A DNA stretch of 64,000 bases from Limnobacter sp. SAORIC-580 (GCF_013004065.1 NZ_CP053084.1:992001-1056000), one strand, 5' to 3'. Positions 34,876-43,814 are shown, numbered from the stretch's first letter. Notes: generated from the letters alone by a model not told the origin. Made by a program: numbers and translations.

Positions 34876-35530
34876 GGACCACCGCTGCTGTGTGTTGCCC
34901 ACTCGGCGTGGGTTACTAGTTCCGAACTGGCTGGGTGACTTGGGAGCCAAACTTGAAGGGTCACCGCTGCCCGAAAACTTGGCATTTCGGCTTGTTGGCT
35001 TGAGCCTGCACTAAGCCAAGCCCTCCAAAAGTAACGGTCGGGTCTTGGCTTTCGCGCCAGGGCGCGATCGTTAGTCTCGGCGCGCCAAGCCGGCAAGTTT
35101 TCTGACTGGTCATCGTGCGACCCATTGCAAGTTCAGCTCCCAATCCAACGGACCAACGCCTCTGCGCCACCGACCAACTGGCGGCTGCGTTCAAAGCCTA
35201 ATTGGCACTGGTGAATCTCTTCCACCACGCAACTCGGGGCTGGCTTCACAGCCCAATCGGCGGCGGTGTTTCGATCGCCTCGCCTTCAAGAAAACCTGCC
35301 CTTGCGTGCCGAGCAGGGCCGGTGTTGCCCGGCATGGGCGACAGAGAACGGACCCGACCCGCAGTTTAGGAGGGCCGTTCTCAGGCATCGCAAGGCTCAG
35401 CAAGGGATCAACAGGTTTTCTGGCGAGAGAGCGAAATCCAAGCCGATTGAGCTACCAAGAAAGCTGCGAGAGATCGGAACCCAAGCCGATCGGGCAGTTA
35501 ACGCACCGCGAGAGATCGGAACCCAATCCA
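34876..35530 (+). repeat. structured intergenic mosaic repeat, copy 1
   Basis: First of three related elements. It starts at the base after the flhB stop. A left module (34951-35139) is nearly identical to 62470-62658 and holds paired segments AAGCCAAG/CTTGGCTT (35013-35020 with 35044-35051) and a TCGCGC/GCGCGA hairpin. The core (35224-35421) is shared by all copies: AGAAAACCTG (35289-35298) pairs with CAGGTTTTCT (35412-35421) around hairpins 35323-35343 and 35344-35382. The tail has three units about 42-43 bases apart (from 35423, 35466 and 35508) carrying GAGAGATCGGAACCCAAGCC or variants. No protein is conserved between copies. Confidence 0.85.
35289..35421 (+). ncRNA. predicted structured RNA core, copy 1
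   Basis: A 10-bp perfect closing helix encloses two consecutive hairpins: TGTTGCCC/GGGCGACA (loop GGCAT, one U-G pair) and GAGAACGG/CCGTTCTC. The strand is inferred from the shared orientation of all copies and from transcription of flhB; the structure would form on either strand except that the U-G pair favours the plus strand. Family unknown to me. Confidence 0.5.
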
Positions 35531-35574
35531 CAATAAGACGGTAATTCGCCTTCAATTCCACCGTTGAGAAAACC

Positions 35575-35601
35575 TAAAGTTTTCCATAATTGAACCGTTA
35601 A
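35575..35601 (+). promoter_or_regulatory. sigma-28 promoter at the flhA start
   Basis: TAAAGTTT-N11-ACCGTTAA has a perfect -35 box, 6 of 8 in the -10 box and exact spacing. It ends only 7 bases before the flhA ATG at 35609, so transcription would begin on or next to the start codon. Confidence 0.7.
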
Positions 35602-35608
35602 CAACTTG

Positions 35609-37729
35609 ATGGGCGGAATTGTGGCCTCCACCGCATTCTCTTTGGACTTCATTAAAGCAGGCCTGGCCGGCGACAAGGTAAAAACCCTGGGCGCGCCAAT
35701 CTTCATCATCCTGATCCTGGTCATGATGATTTTGCCTGTACCGCCTTTCGCGCTCGATCTGTTTTTCACCTTCAATATTGCAATCAGCCTTATGGTGCTG
35801 GTTGCCGCTTTGTACACCACCCGTCCGCTCGACTTTGCTGCATTCCCTACCATTTTGCTGGTAACCACCCTGTTGCGCTTGAGCCTGAACGTCGCCTCAA
35901 CCCGTGTGGTGCTTATGCATGGTCACGAAGGCCCCGATGCCGCAGGCAAAGTGATTGAAGCATTTGGTCACTTCTTGGTCGGCGGCAACCTTGCAGTTGG
36001 TATTGTGGTGTTCGTCATTTTGATGTTGATCAACTTTGTCGTAATCACCAAAGGTGCTGGCCGAATTGCTGAAGTGTCTGCGCGTTTCACATTGGATGCC
36101 ATGCCCGGCAAGCAAATGGCAATTGATGCGGATTTGAATGCCGGCTTGATCGCTGAAGACGAAGCCCGCAAGCGGCGTGCAGAAGTCAGTCAGGAAGCGG
36201 AGTTCTTTGGTTCCATGGACGGTGCCAGCAAGTTTGTGCGTGGCGATGCCATGGCCGGCATCATGATTCTGATCATCAACATCATTGGCGGTTTCGCGGT
36301 GGGTGTGATGCAGCACGACATGACCTTTGCCGATGCTGGCACGGCTTACGTGCTGCTGGCCATTGGTGATGGTCTGGTGGCGCAAGTACCCGCACTGGTC
36401 ATTTCGATTGCCGCAGGTTTGGTGGTGGCACGCGTGGGGCAGGGGCAAGACATCGGCACCCAGCTGGCCAGCCAATTGCTGAAATCTCCACAGGCCGTGG
36501 GCATTACCGCTGGCATCATGGCTTTGTTGGGCATTATTCCGGGTATGCCCACACTGGTGTTCCTGTTGCTTGCAGGAGGTTTTGGATATTTGTCTTATCA
36601 CCTTTCCCAGAAAGGCAACATACAGAAAGTGGTGGCCACCACTGACGACCAGGCCAAGATCAAGGCCGCCACCACCGAAGCACAAGAAGCCACTTGGGAC
36701 GACCTGGTGCCCATCGACACCATTGCGCTTGAAGTGGGTTACCGACTGATCGCCTTGGTGGACAACAAGCAAGACGGCGATTTGCTCAAACGCATCAAGG
36801 CCATTCGCAAAAAATTTGCACAGGAAATCGGTTTCCTGCCACCTGCCGTGCATTTGCGCGACAACCTGGAACTGCGCCCCTCGGTGTACCGTATTTTGCT
36901 GAAAGGCGTGTGCATGGGCGAAGGTGAAGTGTTCCCGAACCAACACCTGGCCATCAACCCCGGCCGCGTCACCATGCAGTTGCCAGGCCCGCAAACCACC
37001 GACCCGGCATTCGGTTTGCCTGCTGTGTGGATTTCAGATGATCAAAAAGAGAAAGCGAATGCAGCGGGTTACACCGTTGTGGATGCTTCCACTGTGGTGG
37101 CCACGCACCTCTCACATATCTTGCAAACATCAGCAGCCCAATTGCTGGGCCGAACCGAAACCCAACAGCTACTGGACCACTGTGCGAAAAGTTCTCCGAA
37201 AGTGGTGGAAGACCTGACTCCCAAGTTGCTGGATGTTGCCGTGATTCAGAAAGTGCTTCAAAACCTGCTGGAAGAAAGCGTTCACATTCGCGACTTGCGC
37301 ACCATTTTTGAAACCTTGCTCGAGAACGGCGTTCGCACCAAAAACCCGCTTGAACTGACAGCCGCAGTGCGCATTGCCTTGGGCCGTGCCATTGTGCAGG
37401 CTCTGGCTGGTACCACCGAAGACCTGAATGTGCTGGTCATGGAACCCAAGCTGGAACAAATGATCACCCATGCGCACACCGCGGCAGGGCAAGACCAGGT
37501 GGGCATTGACCCCAACCTGGCAGAAAACCTGGCCCGTCAAACTGCCGATGCGGCAGGTCGCCAAGAACAGCTGGGCCAAAGCCCCGTGCTGCTGGTGCCC
37601 GATGCACTGCGCTTGTCCATGGCGCGATTGTTAAAGCGTGCAGCACCCAATCTTCGGGTGTTGTCGCACAGTGAAATTCCTGAAAACCGTACTATCCGCG
37701 TTGCGCAAGTCGTAGGAGCGAAAGCATGA
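35609..37729 (+). CDS. flhA: flagellar export gate protein FlhA
   Basis: Largest export-gate protein and docking platform for chaperone-substrate pairs. The 706 residues have eight membrane spans in the first half, the conserved TLLRLSLNVASTRVVL and MPGKQMAIDADLNAGLI segments, and a cytoplasmic C-terminal half. The ATG at 35609 has no clear ribosome site, and a FliA promoter ends 7 bases before it. A GTG at 35621 is an alternative start. flhF overlaps its end by 4 bases. Confidence 0.96.
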   Translation: MGGIVASTAFSLDFIKAGLAGDKVKTLGAPIFIILILVMMILPVPPFALDLFFTFNIAISLMVLVAALYTTRPLDFAAFPTILLVTTLLRLSLNVASTRVVLMHGHEGPDAAGKVIEAFGHFLVGGNLAVGIVVFVILMLINFVVITKGAGRIAEVSARFTLDAMPGKQMAIDADLNAGLIAEDEARKRRAEVSQEAEFFGSMDGASKFVRGDAMAGIMILIINIIGGFAVGVMQHDMTFADAGTAYVLLAIGDGLVAQVPALVISIAAGLVVARVGQGQDIGTQLASQLLKSPQAVGITAGIMALLGIIPGMPTLVFLLLAGGFGYLSYHLSQKGNIQKVVATTDDQAKIKAATTEAQEATWDDLVPIDTIALEVGYRLIALVDNKQDGDLLKRIKAIRKKFAQEIGFLPPAVHLRDNLELRPSVYRILLKGVCMGEGEVFPNQHLAINPGRVTMQLPGPQTTDPAFGLPAVWISDDQKEKANAAGYTVVDASTVVATHLSHILQTSAAQLLGRTETQQLLDHCAKSSPKVVEDLTPKLLDVAVIQKVLQNLLEESVHIRDLRTIFETLLENGVRTKNPLELTAAVRIALGRAIVQALAGTTEDLNVLVMEPKLEQMITHAHTAAGQDQVGIDPNLAENLARQTADAAGRQEQLGQSPVLLVPDALRLSMARLLKRAAPNLRVLSHSEIPENRTIRVAQVVGAKA

Positions 37730-39060
37730 AGCTGAAAAAATTCACAGCCCCCACCACAAGAGAGGCCTTGCAAAAGCTGCGTGCTGAACTGGGTGAAGAT
37801 GCAATCATTTTGTCCACCAAGCAAACTGCTGCGGGCACTGAGGTATTGGCTGCATCCTCGCAAGACCTGGACACTGTGACAGAGAAACCAGCAGCCCAGT
37901 CGGCGCCGCTGTCGTGGACCAAGGCTGAGCGCACACAATTGGCCGCTCAGGACGCAACACGTCAGCCTACACCTGCGGAGAAAATTGCGCAGCAGGTGGC
38001 CGCGCAGCGTGACGTGCTGATCAACCGCGCGCCCGCTGTGCATCAAATACCGCAAACCCTGCCTGAACATGACATGATTTCGGAGGTGGCCAAGCGGCGT
38101 TCACAAGCGGCCAGCGATTCCATGGCCAGCGAGCAAACTGCAGTGCTGGAAGAAATCAAGCAAATGCGCCAGTTGTTGAAAGACCAAATGGCCATGATCA
38201 CCTGGCGCGATGCCTTGGAGAAAAATCCCCAGCGCGGCGAGTTGTGGAACCAGCTCACCCAATCCGGATTCTCCCCCCTGTTTGCACGCACAGTGGTTGA
38301 AAAACTTCCTGCGGATCTTTCCGACAGCCAGGTGCAAGACTGGGTAATGAATGTAATCAAGAAGAACCTGAATGTGGTGCCAGCCGACAAAGACATTGTT
38401 GAAACCGGCGGCACATTCGCCCTGGTCGGCCCCACCGGTGTGGGCAAAACCACCACCACCGCCAAACTGGCCGCGCGTTGCGTGGTGAAGTATGGTGCCG
38501 ACTCGCTGGGCTTGATCACCACCGACAGCTACAGAATTGGCGCGCAAGACCAGCTGCGCATTTACGGCAAAATTCTGGGCGTGCAGGTGTACACCGCACA
38601 AACCCATGCCGACCTGGCCCAGTTGCGCAATACCATGCAGCGCAAGCGGCTTATTTTGATTGACACTGTGGGCATGGGGCAACGCGATTCGCGCGTGGCC
38701 GAGCAAACCAAAATTCTGACCGACAGCCATGTAAAGCGCGTGTTGCTGCTCAACGCCACCAGCCAGCCAGAAACGCTGGATGACGTGGTGCGCCATTACA
38801 AAAGCACGGGCCTGAATGGAGCCATTCTCTCCAAACTGGACGAAGCCATCAAAATTGGCGGAGTGCTTGATGTTGTCATGCGCCACAAATTGGCCTTGCA
38901 CTACATTGCCACCGGCCAGCGCGTGCCTGAAGATCTTTTCCCGGCCGATCCCCGTGTGTTGGTGCACCGCGCCATGCGCGCGCGCAGCAGCCAGGCTTTT
39001 CAGGCCTCGAGCGAGGAATTGAAATGGAAAATGGCCCAAGTCTCTGCGACTGGAATCTAA
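37726..39060 (+). CDS. flhF: flagellar placement GTPase FlhF
   Basis: SRP-type GTPase that sets flagellar position and number. The 444 residues have a basic N terminus (MKLKKFTAPTTREALQKLR), a variable B region, and the NG domain with the P loop GPTGVGKTT at 235-243 and later G motifs (LIDTVGMGQRD, SKLDEA). ATGA overlap with flhA implies coupled translation. Presence of flhF suggests polar flagellation, although flhDC is also present. Confidence 0.94.
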   Translation: MKLKKFTAPTTREALQKLRAELGEDAIILSTKQTAAGTEVLAASSQDLDTVTEKPAAQSAPLSWTKAERTQLAAQDATRQPTPAEKIAQQVAAQRDVLINRAPAVHQIPQTLPEHDMISEVAKRRSQAASDSMASEQTAVLEEIKQMRQLLKDQMAMITWRDALEKNPQRGELWNQLTQSGFSPLFARTVVEKLPADLSDSQVQDWVMNVIKKNLNVVPADKDIVETGGTFALVGPTGVGKTTTTAKLAARCVVKYGADSLGLITTDSYRIGAQDQLRIYGKILGVQVYTAQTHADLAQLRNTMQRKRLILIDTVGMGQRDSRVAEQTKILTDSHVKRVLLLNATSQPETLDDVVRHYKSTGLNGAILSKLDEAIKIGGVLDVVMRHKLALHYIATGQRVPEDLFPADPRVLVHRAMRARSSQAFQASSEELKWKMAQVSATGI

Positions 39061-39083
39061 AGTTTCATGGTCTACTGAATCCT

Positions 39084-39842
39084 ATGGATCAAGCCAAAAC
39101 ACTTCGACACTTGTTGGGCCGCAAGGCCGCCACCATTCACCCGATTCTTGGTGACATGGGGAGCGATTACGCAGCCTGCCTGGCCCGTTTTGTGTTGGAG
39201 CAGCAGGCACGTTCTGAACGCTCAACCGTGTTGTTTGACGGGTCCGCCGCAGGCCTTCCTCAACTGTTGCCTGCGCATGCCCGCACCGATCTGATCGAAT
39301 TTTTCAATGGCAAGCTGAATCTGGAAGACCAGGTCATCGAGCTTGCTGAATCCCAATACCTGGTGGTGGCCCGAATCGGTCTTGAAGCCCTGGCCAAAAA
39401 GCCGGCCCAATCCCTGGCCCTGCTGGGCAAGCTTCACCGCATGCCGGTCAGCTGTGACCGCTTTTATGCCACCTTGCCTTACGAGGCAGTGGAACTGGCC
39501 AAGGCATTTTCCCCGCAAGACGACTGGTACTGGGTGGTGCAACCCACCGCCCGATCCGTTACCCGCGCCTTTCAGGCCATTCGTTCTTCAAAAGGGGTAG
39601 ACGAAAATATTCACCATCGTGTTATTGTTGCGGGTGTAAGAAGCACAGATGAAGCCGATCACGTGTTCGCAAATTTGCTGGAAAGCACTTCGAGCTTTCT
39701 GGTCAATCCCTTGCAGTATGCGGGGCATTTGCCAGCCTTGCCCTCGGGCAAAGCCTTGAACCAGGTCGGTCGGGAGATGATTGCGGCAGGTCGGAGAATC
39801 GCAAAGGCCATTTGCTCTTTCGACGAACACGCACTGGCGTAA
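39084..39842 (+). CDS. flhG: FlhG/FleN-like protein with degenerate P loop
   Basis: A 252-residue MinD/ParA-fold protein between flhF and fliA, the usual place of flhG. The N-terminal helix MDQAKTLRHLL keeps the DQAxxLR motif that activates FlhF in characterised FlhG proteins. The Walker A loop is absent: the matching stretch reads ILGDMGSDYAAC, without Gly-Lys-Thr. A later stretch (TARSVTRAFQAIRSSKG) resembles the family's TPEPTSITDAY region. The ATG at 39084 is chosen for the family N terminus; the frame is open to 39024. It may regulate FlhF without hydrolysing ATP. Confidence 0.75.
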   Translation: MDQAKTLRHLLGRKAATIHPILGDMGSDYAACLARFVLEQQARSERSTVLFDGSAAGLPQLLPAHARTDLIEFFNGKLNLEDQVIELAESQYLVVARIGLEALAKKPAQSLALLGKLHRMPVSCDRFYATLPYEAVELAKAFSPQDDWYWVVQPTARSVTRAFQAIRSSKGVDENIHHRVIVAGVRSTDEADHVFANLLESTSSFLVNPLQYAGHLPALPSGKALNQVGREMIAAGRRIAKAICSFDEHALA

Positions 39843-39867
39843 TAACAAGACAGGAAGCATAGACTCC

Positions 39868-40584
39868 ATGTACACAGCCCAGGGCACTTTAGACAAATCA
39901 AAGCAGGTGGACCAGTACATCCCTCTGGTTCGCAGGTTGGCGCATCACCTCATTGCCAAGTTGCCCGCATCGGTGCAAATCGATGATCTGATTCAAGCCG
40001 GCCTGATCGGCCTGATGGACGCCATTACCCGCTTTGAAGAAGGGCAGGGCGCCCAGTTTGAAACCTATGCCAGCCAGCGAATTCGTGGCTCCATGCTCGA
40101 TGAACTGCGCTCAGCCGACTGGATGCCGCGCGGCGTTCGCCAGGCACAACGAAAAATTGAAACCGCAACCCTGAAAGCCGAGCAAAAACTGGGGCGCTCC
40201 GCCTCTGAGAAAGAGATTGCTGAAGTCTTGGGCGTGAGTCTGGACGAATACCAGGAAATGTTGTTTGATTCGCGCGGTGCATCGCTGGTGTTTTACGACG
40301 ACTATGCAGACGACGGCGATGGCGAAGGTTATCTGGATCGCCAGATAGGTGGCGACGAAGAGGCCAATCCGCTTGAAATGCTGGGTGATCAACGTTTTCG
40401 GGAAAACCTGATCCAGGCCATTGAAGACCTGCCCGAGCGTGAAAAAATGCTCATGGGACTGTATTATGAGCAAGAGTTAAACTTCCGTGAAATCGCCGCT
40501 GTCCTTGGCGTGACTGAATCCCGGGTGTGTCAGTTGCACACCCAGGCGGTGAGTCGCCTCAAAGCCAAGCTTCGCGAACACTAA
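39868..40584 (+). CDS. fliA: flagellar sigma factor FliA (sigma-28)
   Basis: Sigma factor for class III flagellar promoters. The 238 residues hold region 2 (VRRLAHHLIAKLPASVQIDDLIQAGLIGLMDAI; key part DDLIQAGLIGL), region 3 and the region 4 helix-turn-helix (FREIAAVLGVTESRVCQLH). AGGAAG precedes the ATG at 39868; the frame is open further up. The eleven promoter matches reported here would be its targets, and FlgM (43450) its inhibitor. Confidence 0.97.
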   Translation: MYTAQGTLDKSKQVDQYIPLVRRLAHHLIAKLPASVQIDDLIQAGLIGLMDAITRFEEGQGAQFETYASQRIRGSMLDELRSADWMPRGVRQAQRKIETATLKAEQKLGRSASEKEIAEVLGVSLDEYQEMLFDSRGASLVFYDDYADDGDGEGYLDRQIGGDEEANPLEMLGDQRFRENLIQAIEDLPEREKMLMGLYYEQELNFREIAAVLGVTESRVCQLHTQAVSRLKAKLREH

Positions 40585-40590
40585 GCACAC

Positions 40591-42489
40591 ATGGCTGATC
40601 CCAAAGCCCAGGGAAAACCGAAAACTTTTGAGCAATCCCGCACCAGGGTCAATCGTTCCCTGATTTTGGTGATTCTCACCGGCATTGGTCCGCTGGCCTT
40701 GACCGCTTTTTACATGGCAGCCACCACCTCCGATCCCGCCAACTGGAATTTAACTGTACTTTTCACCTTGGTGCTTGGCGTGTTGGGTGCCTGGTTCATG
40801 GGCAACAAGCTCATGTCTGGCCTGCTTGAAATCATCCGCTCGTCCATCCAGTCTGAAAGCCAGTTGCGCCGCCTCATGGAACTCTCGGGCGATTGGTACT
40901 GGCACCAGGATTCGGCCCACACCATTGTGCGAATCATCTACCGCGGCAAAGATCAAAACAGCAACGCCAAAAGCGGGTTCAAATTGCCTTTTGATGGTTT
41001 GGCCCGGTGGGACGTCGAAGGCTTGAAGTGTATTGACCCGCGCTACAACTGGGACACTTTCAAAGAGCTACTGGACAGTCACCAACCCTTTGACCGGGTT
41101 TGCTTTGAGTACTGGCCCCAAAACTCTGAGCGTATTATTTTTGAATCCACTGGCCGGCCTTTGTACAACGCCAACGGCGATTTTGTAGGCTACATGGGCG
41201 TGTCCTCCGATCGCACGCAGAAACGCCTGAATGAACAGTTGCTTTCCCTGCAACGTTCGCTGTTGCAAGGTGTGTTGCTTTCTGCACCCATTCCCGAGTT
41301 GGCGGCATCGTATGCGCGTGGTTTGAAAAACTGCCTCACCGTGCATGCCGAAGTGGTACTGGGTTTTCGCGACAAATCCGAGCACAACCACTGGCGTGTG
41401 CGGGGTACCAACCCCAACCTTCGCATGCCACTTGAAAAAGGGCAGGCATTTTGGGACAAGGCCGAGCAACTCTGTGAGCCCCTGGAAGGCCACGACCAGC
41501 ATGGTTTGGTCTGGATCGCCAAAATGAAACCCGAGCATTATTTTGAAGACAATTGGGCAAGCGAACTTGGCATTACTGCGGTGTGGTTTGCACTGCGCAA
41601 AGCCGTTGAGCCCAATCAGCCCGAGTACTGGATCATGGTGGCCCAGCAAGGTGTCAACAACACAGGTCATGATGACGTGTTGCGCGTTTTAACCGCCATT
41701 CGCCTGCTTGGTTTGTGTGTAGAGCGTCGGGTTTTTGAAGACGATTTGCAGGGCTTGAACGGCACGCTCGAGCAGCGCATCAACGACCGCACTGCCGAGC
41801 TTACTCGCAGCAACTCCGAACTCGAGGCCTTCACCTACACGGTGTCGCATGATTTGCGTGCGCCCCTTCGCGCCATTGATGGTTTTTCCAGCATTCTGAA
41901 GGAAGACTTCGCCGACAGCCTGCCGGAAGATGCCCGCGGCCTGCTCGATCGAATCAGCAACAACGCACGTCAAATGGGCGGTCTTATTGACGGCTTGCTC
42001 GACTTTTCGCGTTTGCTGCGCACCGATGTTGCGCGCGTCAAAGTAGACCAGCAACAGCTGCTGGATCAAATTCTGGATCAACTCGACGCCCGGCGCAAAA
42101 ACGTGGTGGAGTTGTGCGAGCTTCCACCCGTGTATGCCGACCCCGTGTTGTTGAAACAGGTGTGGATGAATCTGATCGACAACGCCCTGAAGTTCAGCAG
42201 CAAAGCGGCGCAGCCAAAGGTCACCATTGACTGTGAAAAAACAGGTCGTTTTTACAGTTTTAGTGTGCAAGACAACGGCGCTGGTTTTGACATGAAGTAC
42301 GCCGACAAACTGTTCAACGTGTTTGAGCGTTTGCACCACAAAAAAGATTTCGATGGCACCGGGGTAGGCCTGGCCATTGTGAAACGAATCATTGAACGTC
42401 ACGGCGGTGAAATCAGCGCCAAGGGTGAGTTGGGCCAGGGGGCCTGCTTCACATTCACCTTGCCTGAGCACGCCGACCTGAACGACTAA
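40591..42489 (+). CDS. membrane sensor histidine kinase, phytochrome-type kinase core
   Basis: A 632-residue kinase. Two membrane segments (about 22-45 and 52-72) with a tiny loop are followed by a PAS domain (about 90-220), a GAF-like region (about 220-390), a HisKA domain with H in SHDLRAPLRAIDGF (about 421) and an HATPase domain (DNGAGF, GTGVGLAIVKRI). The kinase core resembles bacteriophytochrome and Rcp-linked kinases, but no chromophore-binding GAF cysteine is evident. It starts 6 bases after fliA, so it is co-expressed with the sigma factor; the next gene is its likely partner. Confidence 0.88.
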   Translation: MADPKAQGKPKTFEQSRTRVNRSLILVILTGIGPLALTAFYMAATTSDPANWNLTVLFTLVLGVLGAWFMGNKLMSGLLEIIRSSIQSESQLRRLMELSGDWYWHQDSAHTIVRIIYRGKDQNSNAKSGFKLPFDGLARWDVEGLKCIDPRYNWDTFKELLDSHQPFDRVCFEYWPQNSERIIFESTGRPLYNANGDFVGYMGVSSDRTQKRLNEQLLSLQRSLLQGVLLSAPIPELAASYARGLKNCLTVHAEVVLGFRDKSEHNHWRVRGTNPNLRMPLEKGQAFWDKAEQLCEPLEGHDQHGLVWIAKMKPEHYFEDNWASELGITAVWFALRKAVEPNQPEYWIMVAQQGVNNTGHDDVLRVLTAIRLLGLCVERRVFEDDLQGLNGTLEQRINDRTAELTRSNSELEAFTYTVSHDLRAPLRAIDGFSSILKEDFADSLPEDARGLLDRISNNARQMGGLIDGLLDFSRLLRTDVARVKVDQQQLLDQILDQLDARRKNVVELCELPPVYADPVLLKQVWMNLIDNALKFSSKAAQPKVTIDCEKTGRFYSFSVQDNGAGFDMKYADKLFNVFERLHHKKDFDGTGVGLAIVKRIIERHGGEISAKGELGQGACFTFTLPEHADLND

Positions 42490-42502
42490 AAGGATATTTG
42501 CC

Positions 42503-42943
42503 ATGGCTGACGTAGTACTGGTTGATGACAATTCCAATGATGCAGATCTCGCCTTGCGCGTGGTTCGCAAAACATCCTCAAGCTCCACCACAGTGTTGCT
42601 GGAGGACGGCGAACGGGCCATCGAGTATTTCAAACAGCTAATGGAAGATCACCCCAAAGACAGTGCGGCCCTGAATTTGCCCAAGTTGGTGCTGCTCGAT
42701 CTGAAACTGCCCAAGCTGGATGGCCTTGAAGTGTTGAAGTTTCTGCGTTCACACGATGTGTTTAAAACCATGCCCATCGTGGTGCTTTCTTCATCGCGCG
42801 AAATCAGCGATGTGAAACGTTCATATGAATTGGGAGTGAACAGCTTTGCGGTCAAACCAGTGCAATTCGATCAGTACCTGACCCGAATTTCTGCACTGGT
42901 GTCGTATTGGTTAACGATCAACGAATTACCGCGCGGGGCATAG
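42503..42943 (+). CDS. Rcp1-like response regulator
   Basis: Receiver-only protein of 146 residues of the Rcp1 type found with phytochrome-like kinases. Acid residues D8/D9, phospho-acceptor D66 in LLDLKLPKLDG, conserved S (LSSSRE) and K (VKPVQF) are present. It follows the kinase by 13 bases. Its last 26 bases overlap the end of flgN on the other strand. Coupling to motility is suggested by context only. Confidence 0.9.
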   Translation: MADVVLVDDNSNDADLALRVVRKTSSSSTTVLLEDGERAIEYFKQLMEDHPKDSAALNLPKLVLLDLKLPKLDGLEVLKFLRSHDVFKTMPIVVLSSSREISDVKRSYELGVNSFAVKPVQFDQYLTRISALVSYWLTINELPRGA

Positions 42944-43433
42944 CGCCACCGGTCAGGGCTGACTGGCTCATGCCGCCTTTGGGGCCGTAGGTGTCGCTGG
43001 CGGTTGGCTTTTGTTCAGCCACCGCAGCCGCAGTCAAAATCGAAATTCTTTCCTGTAGCCCAGCCAGTTGCTCAGTCACCAGCTCCCCGTTTGTTTTGTT
43101 CAAACGCTGTGCGTGGGCCAGGGTGGTGCGCAGTGTGGAGTAAGTGCCCAACAGGCGGGGTTCGTGTGCAGCAAGCACATCGACCCAGAGCGCGATACCG
43201 TCCATATTGGGCTGAAAGCCCTCGGCCTTGGCCAATTGAACGTTGTTCAGGTAACGCTTTTCAAGCTCCAGCATCATGGCTTCCTTGCGAAGGGCCAGGC
43301 TGTTCAGTTCAGTGGTTTGCAGTTTTACAAGGCACGCCTGTTCTTCAAGCAAGATATCAACCAGCGCCATGGCCATGTCACATTCATAAGCCAGGTTGCG
43401 GTATAAATTTTTTGCTGCGTCAGCGTGCGACAT
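42918..43433 (-). CDS. flgN: flagellar export chaperone FlgN
   Basis: Chaperone for FlgK and FlgL. The 171-residue helical protein matches the FlgN family loosely (LLEEQACLVKLQTTELNSLALRKEAMMLELEKR region), and location next to flgM is standard. I chose the ATG at 43433, where the helical domain begins; the frame is open to 43484. The C-terminal 40 residues are Gly/Pro/Ser-rich and overlap the convergent regulator gene. Confidence 0.87.
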   Translation of the reverse strand: MSHADAAKNLYRNLAYECDMAMALVDILLEEQACLVKLQTTELNSLALRKEAMMLELEKRYLNNVQLAKAEGFQPNMDGIALWVDVLAAHEPRLLGTYSTLRTTLAHAQRLNKTNGELVTEQLAGLQERISILTAAAVAEQKPTASDTYGPKGGMSQSALTGGAMPRAVIR

Positions 43434-43449
43434 AATCTTCAATCCTCGG

Positions 43450-43740
43450 TTACTTTTGACCAAGCAACTCGCGAGCACTTTCAATCACCTTGGCTGCAAC
43501 CGCTTCGGCATTGACCTTGAACTCGCCTTTGCTAATGGCCTCTTTGATCTCGGCCACTTTCTCGGCATTGAACGGAGCACCTGCAGCGCTCAGCTCACTG
43601 GATTGTCCGGAAAGCTTGGCTACCGCACCTTCCGAACTGGTTTTCTCTGTGGAACCAACCGATGCTGACTTGCTGCCACCTTGTGGCTTGGTCAGTTTGT
43701 CAATCGGGTTGCTTCCCGGGTTTATTCTGTTAATACTCAT
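43450..43740 (-). CDS. flgM: anti-sigma-28 factor FlgM
   Basis: FlgM, 96 residues, disordered and Ser/Gly-rich in the first half, with the C-terminal FliA-binding helices (VAEIKEAISKGEFKVNAEAVAAKVIESARELL). It is exported once the hook is complete, which releases FliA. AGGACATC-like sequence precedes the ATG. It has its own FliA promoter, giving autoregulation, and is cotranscribed with flgN. Confidence 0.95.
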   Translation of the reverse strand: MSINRINPGSNPIDKLTKPQGGSKSASVGSTEKTSSEGAVAKLSGQSSELSAAGAPFNAEKVAEIKEAISKGEFKVNAEAVAAKVIESARELLGQK

Positions 43741-43787
43741 GATGTCCTCCGCGTTGGGCAGAGCCTAAGTGGGTTTCGTATGTTTTC

Positions 43788-43814
43788 TTAACGGCTCGAT
43801 TCCACCTAACTTTA
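43788..43814 (-). promoter_or_regulatory. sigma-28 promoter of flgM-flgN
   Basis: The minus strand reads TAAAGTTA-N11-GCCGTTAA, matching 7 of 8 in each box with exact spacing. It lies between flgA and flgM, about 50 bases before the flgM ATG. Confidence 0.85.

Noticed and set aside
35266..35544. Possible small protein genes inside the three repeats, on either strand
   Set aside because: The frames have no good ribosome sites and the copies differ mainly by amino-acid changes and stops, while base pairing is kept.
34876..35605. The repeat as an insertion sequence or transposon remnant
   Set aside because: No transposase frame, no terminal inverted repeats and no target duplications could be seen.
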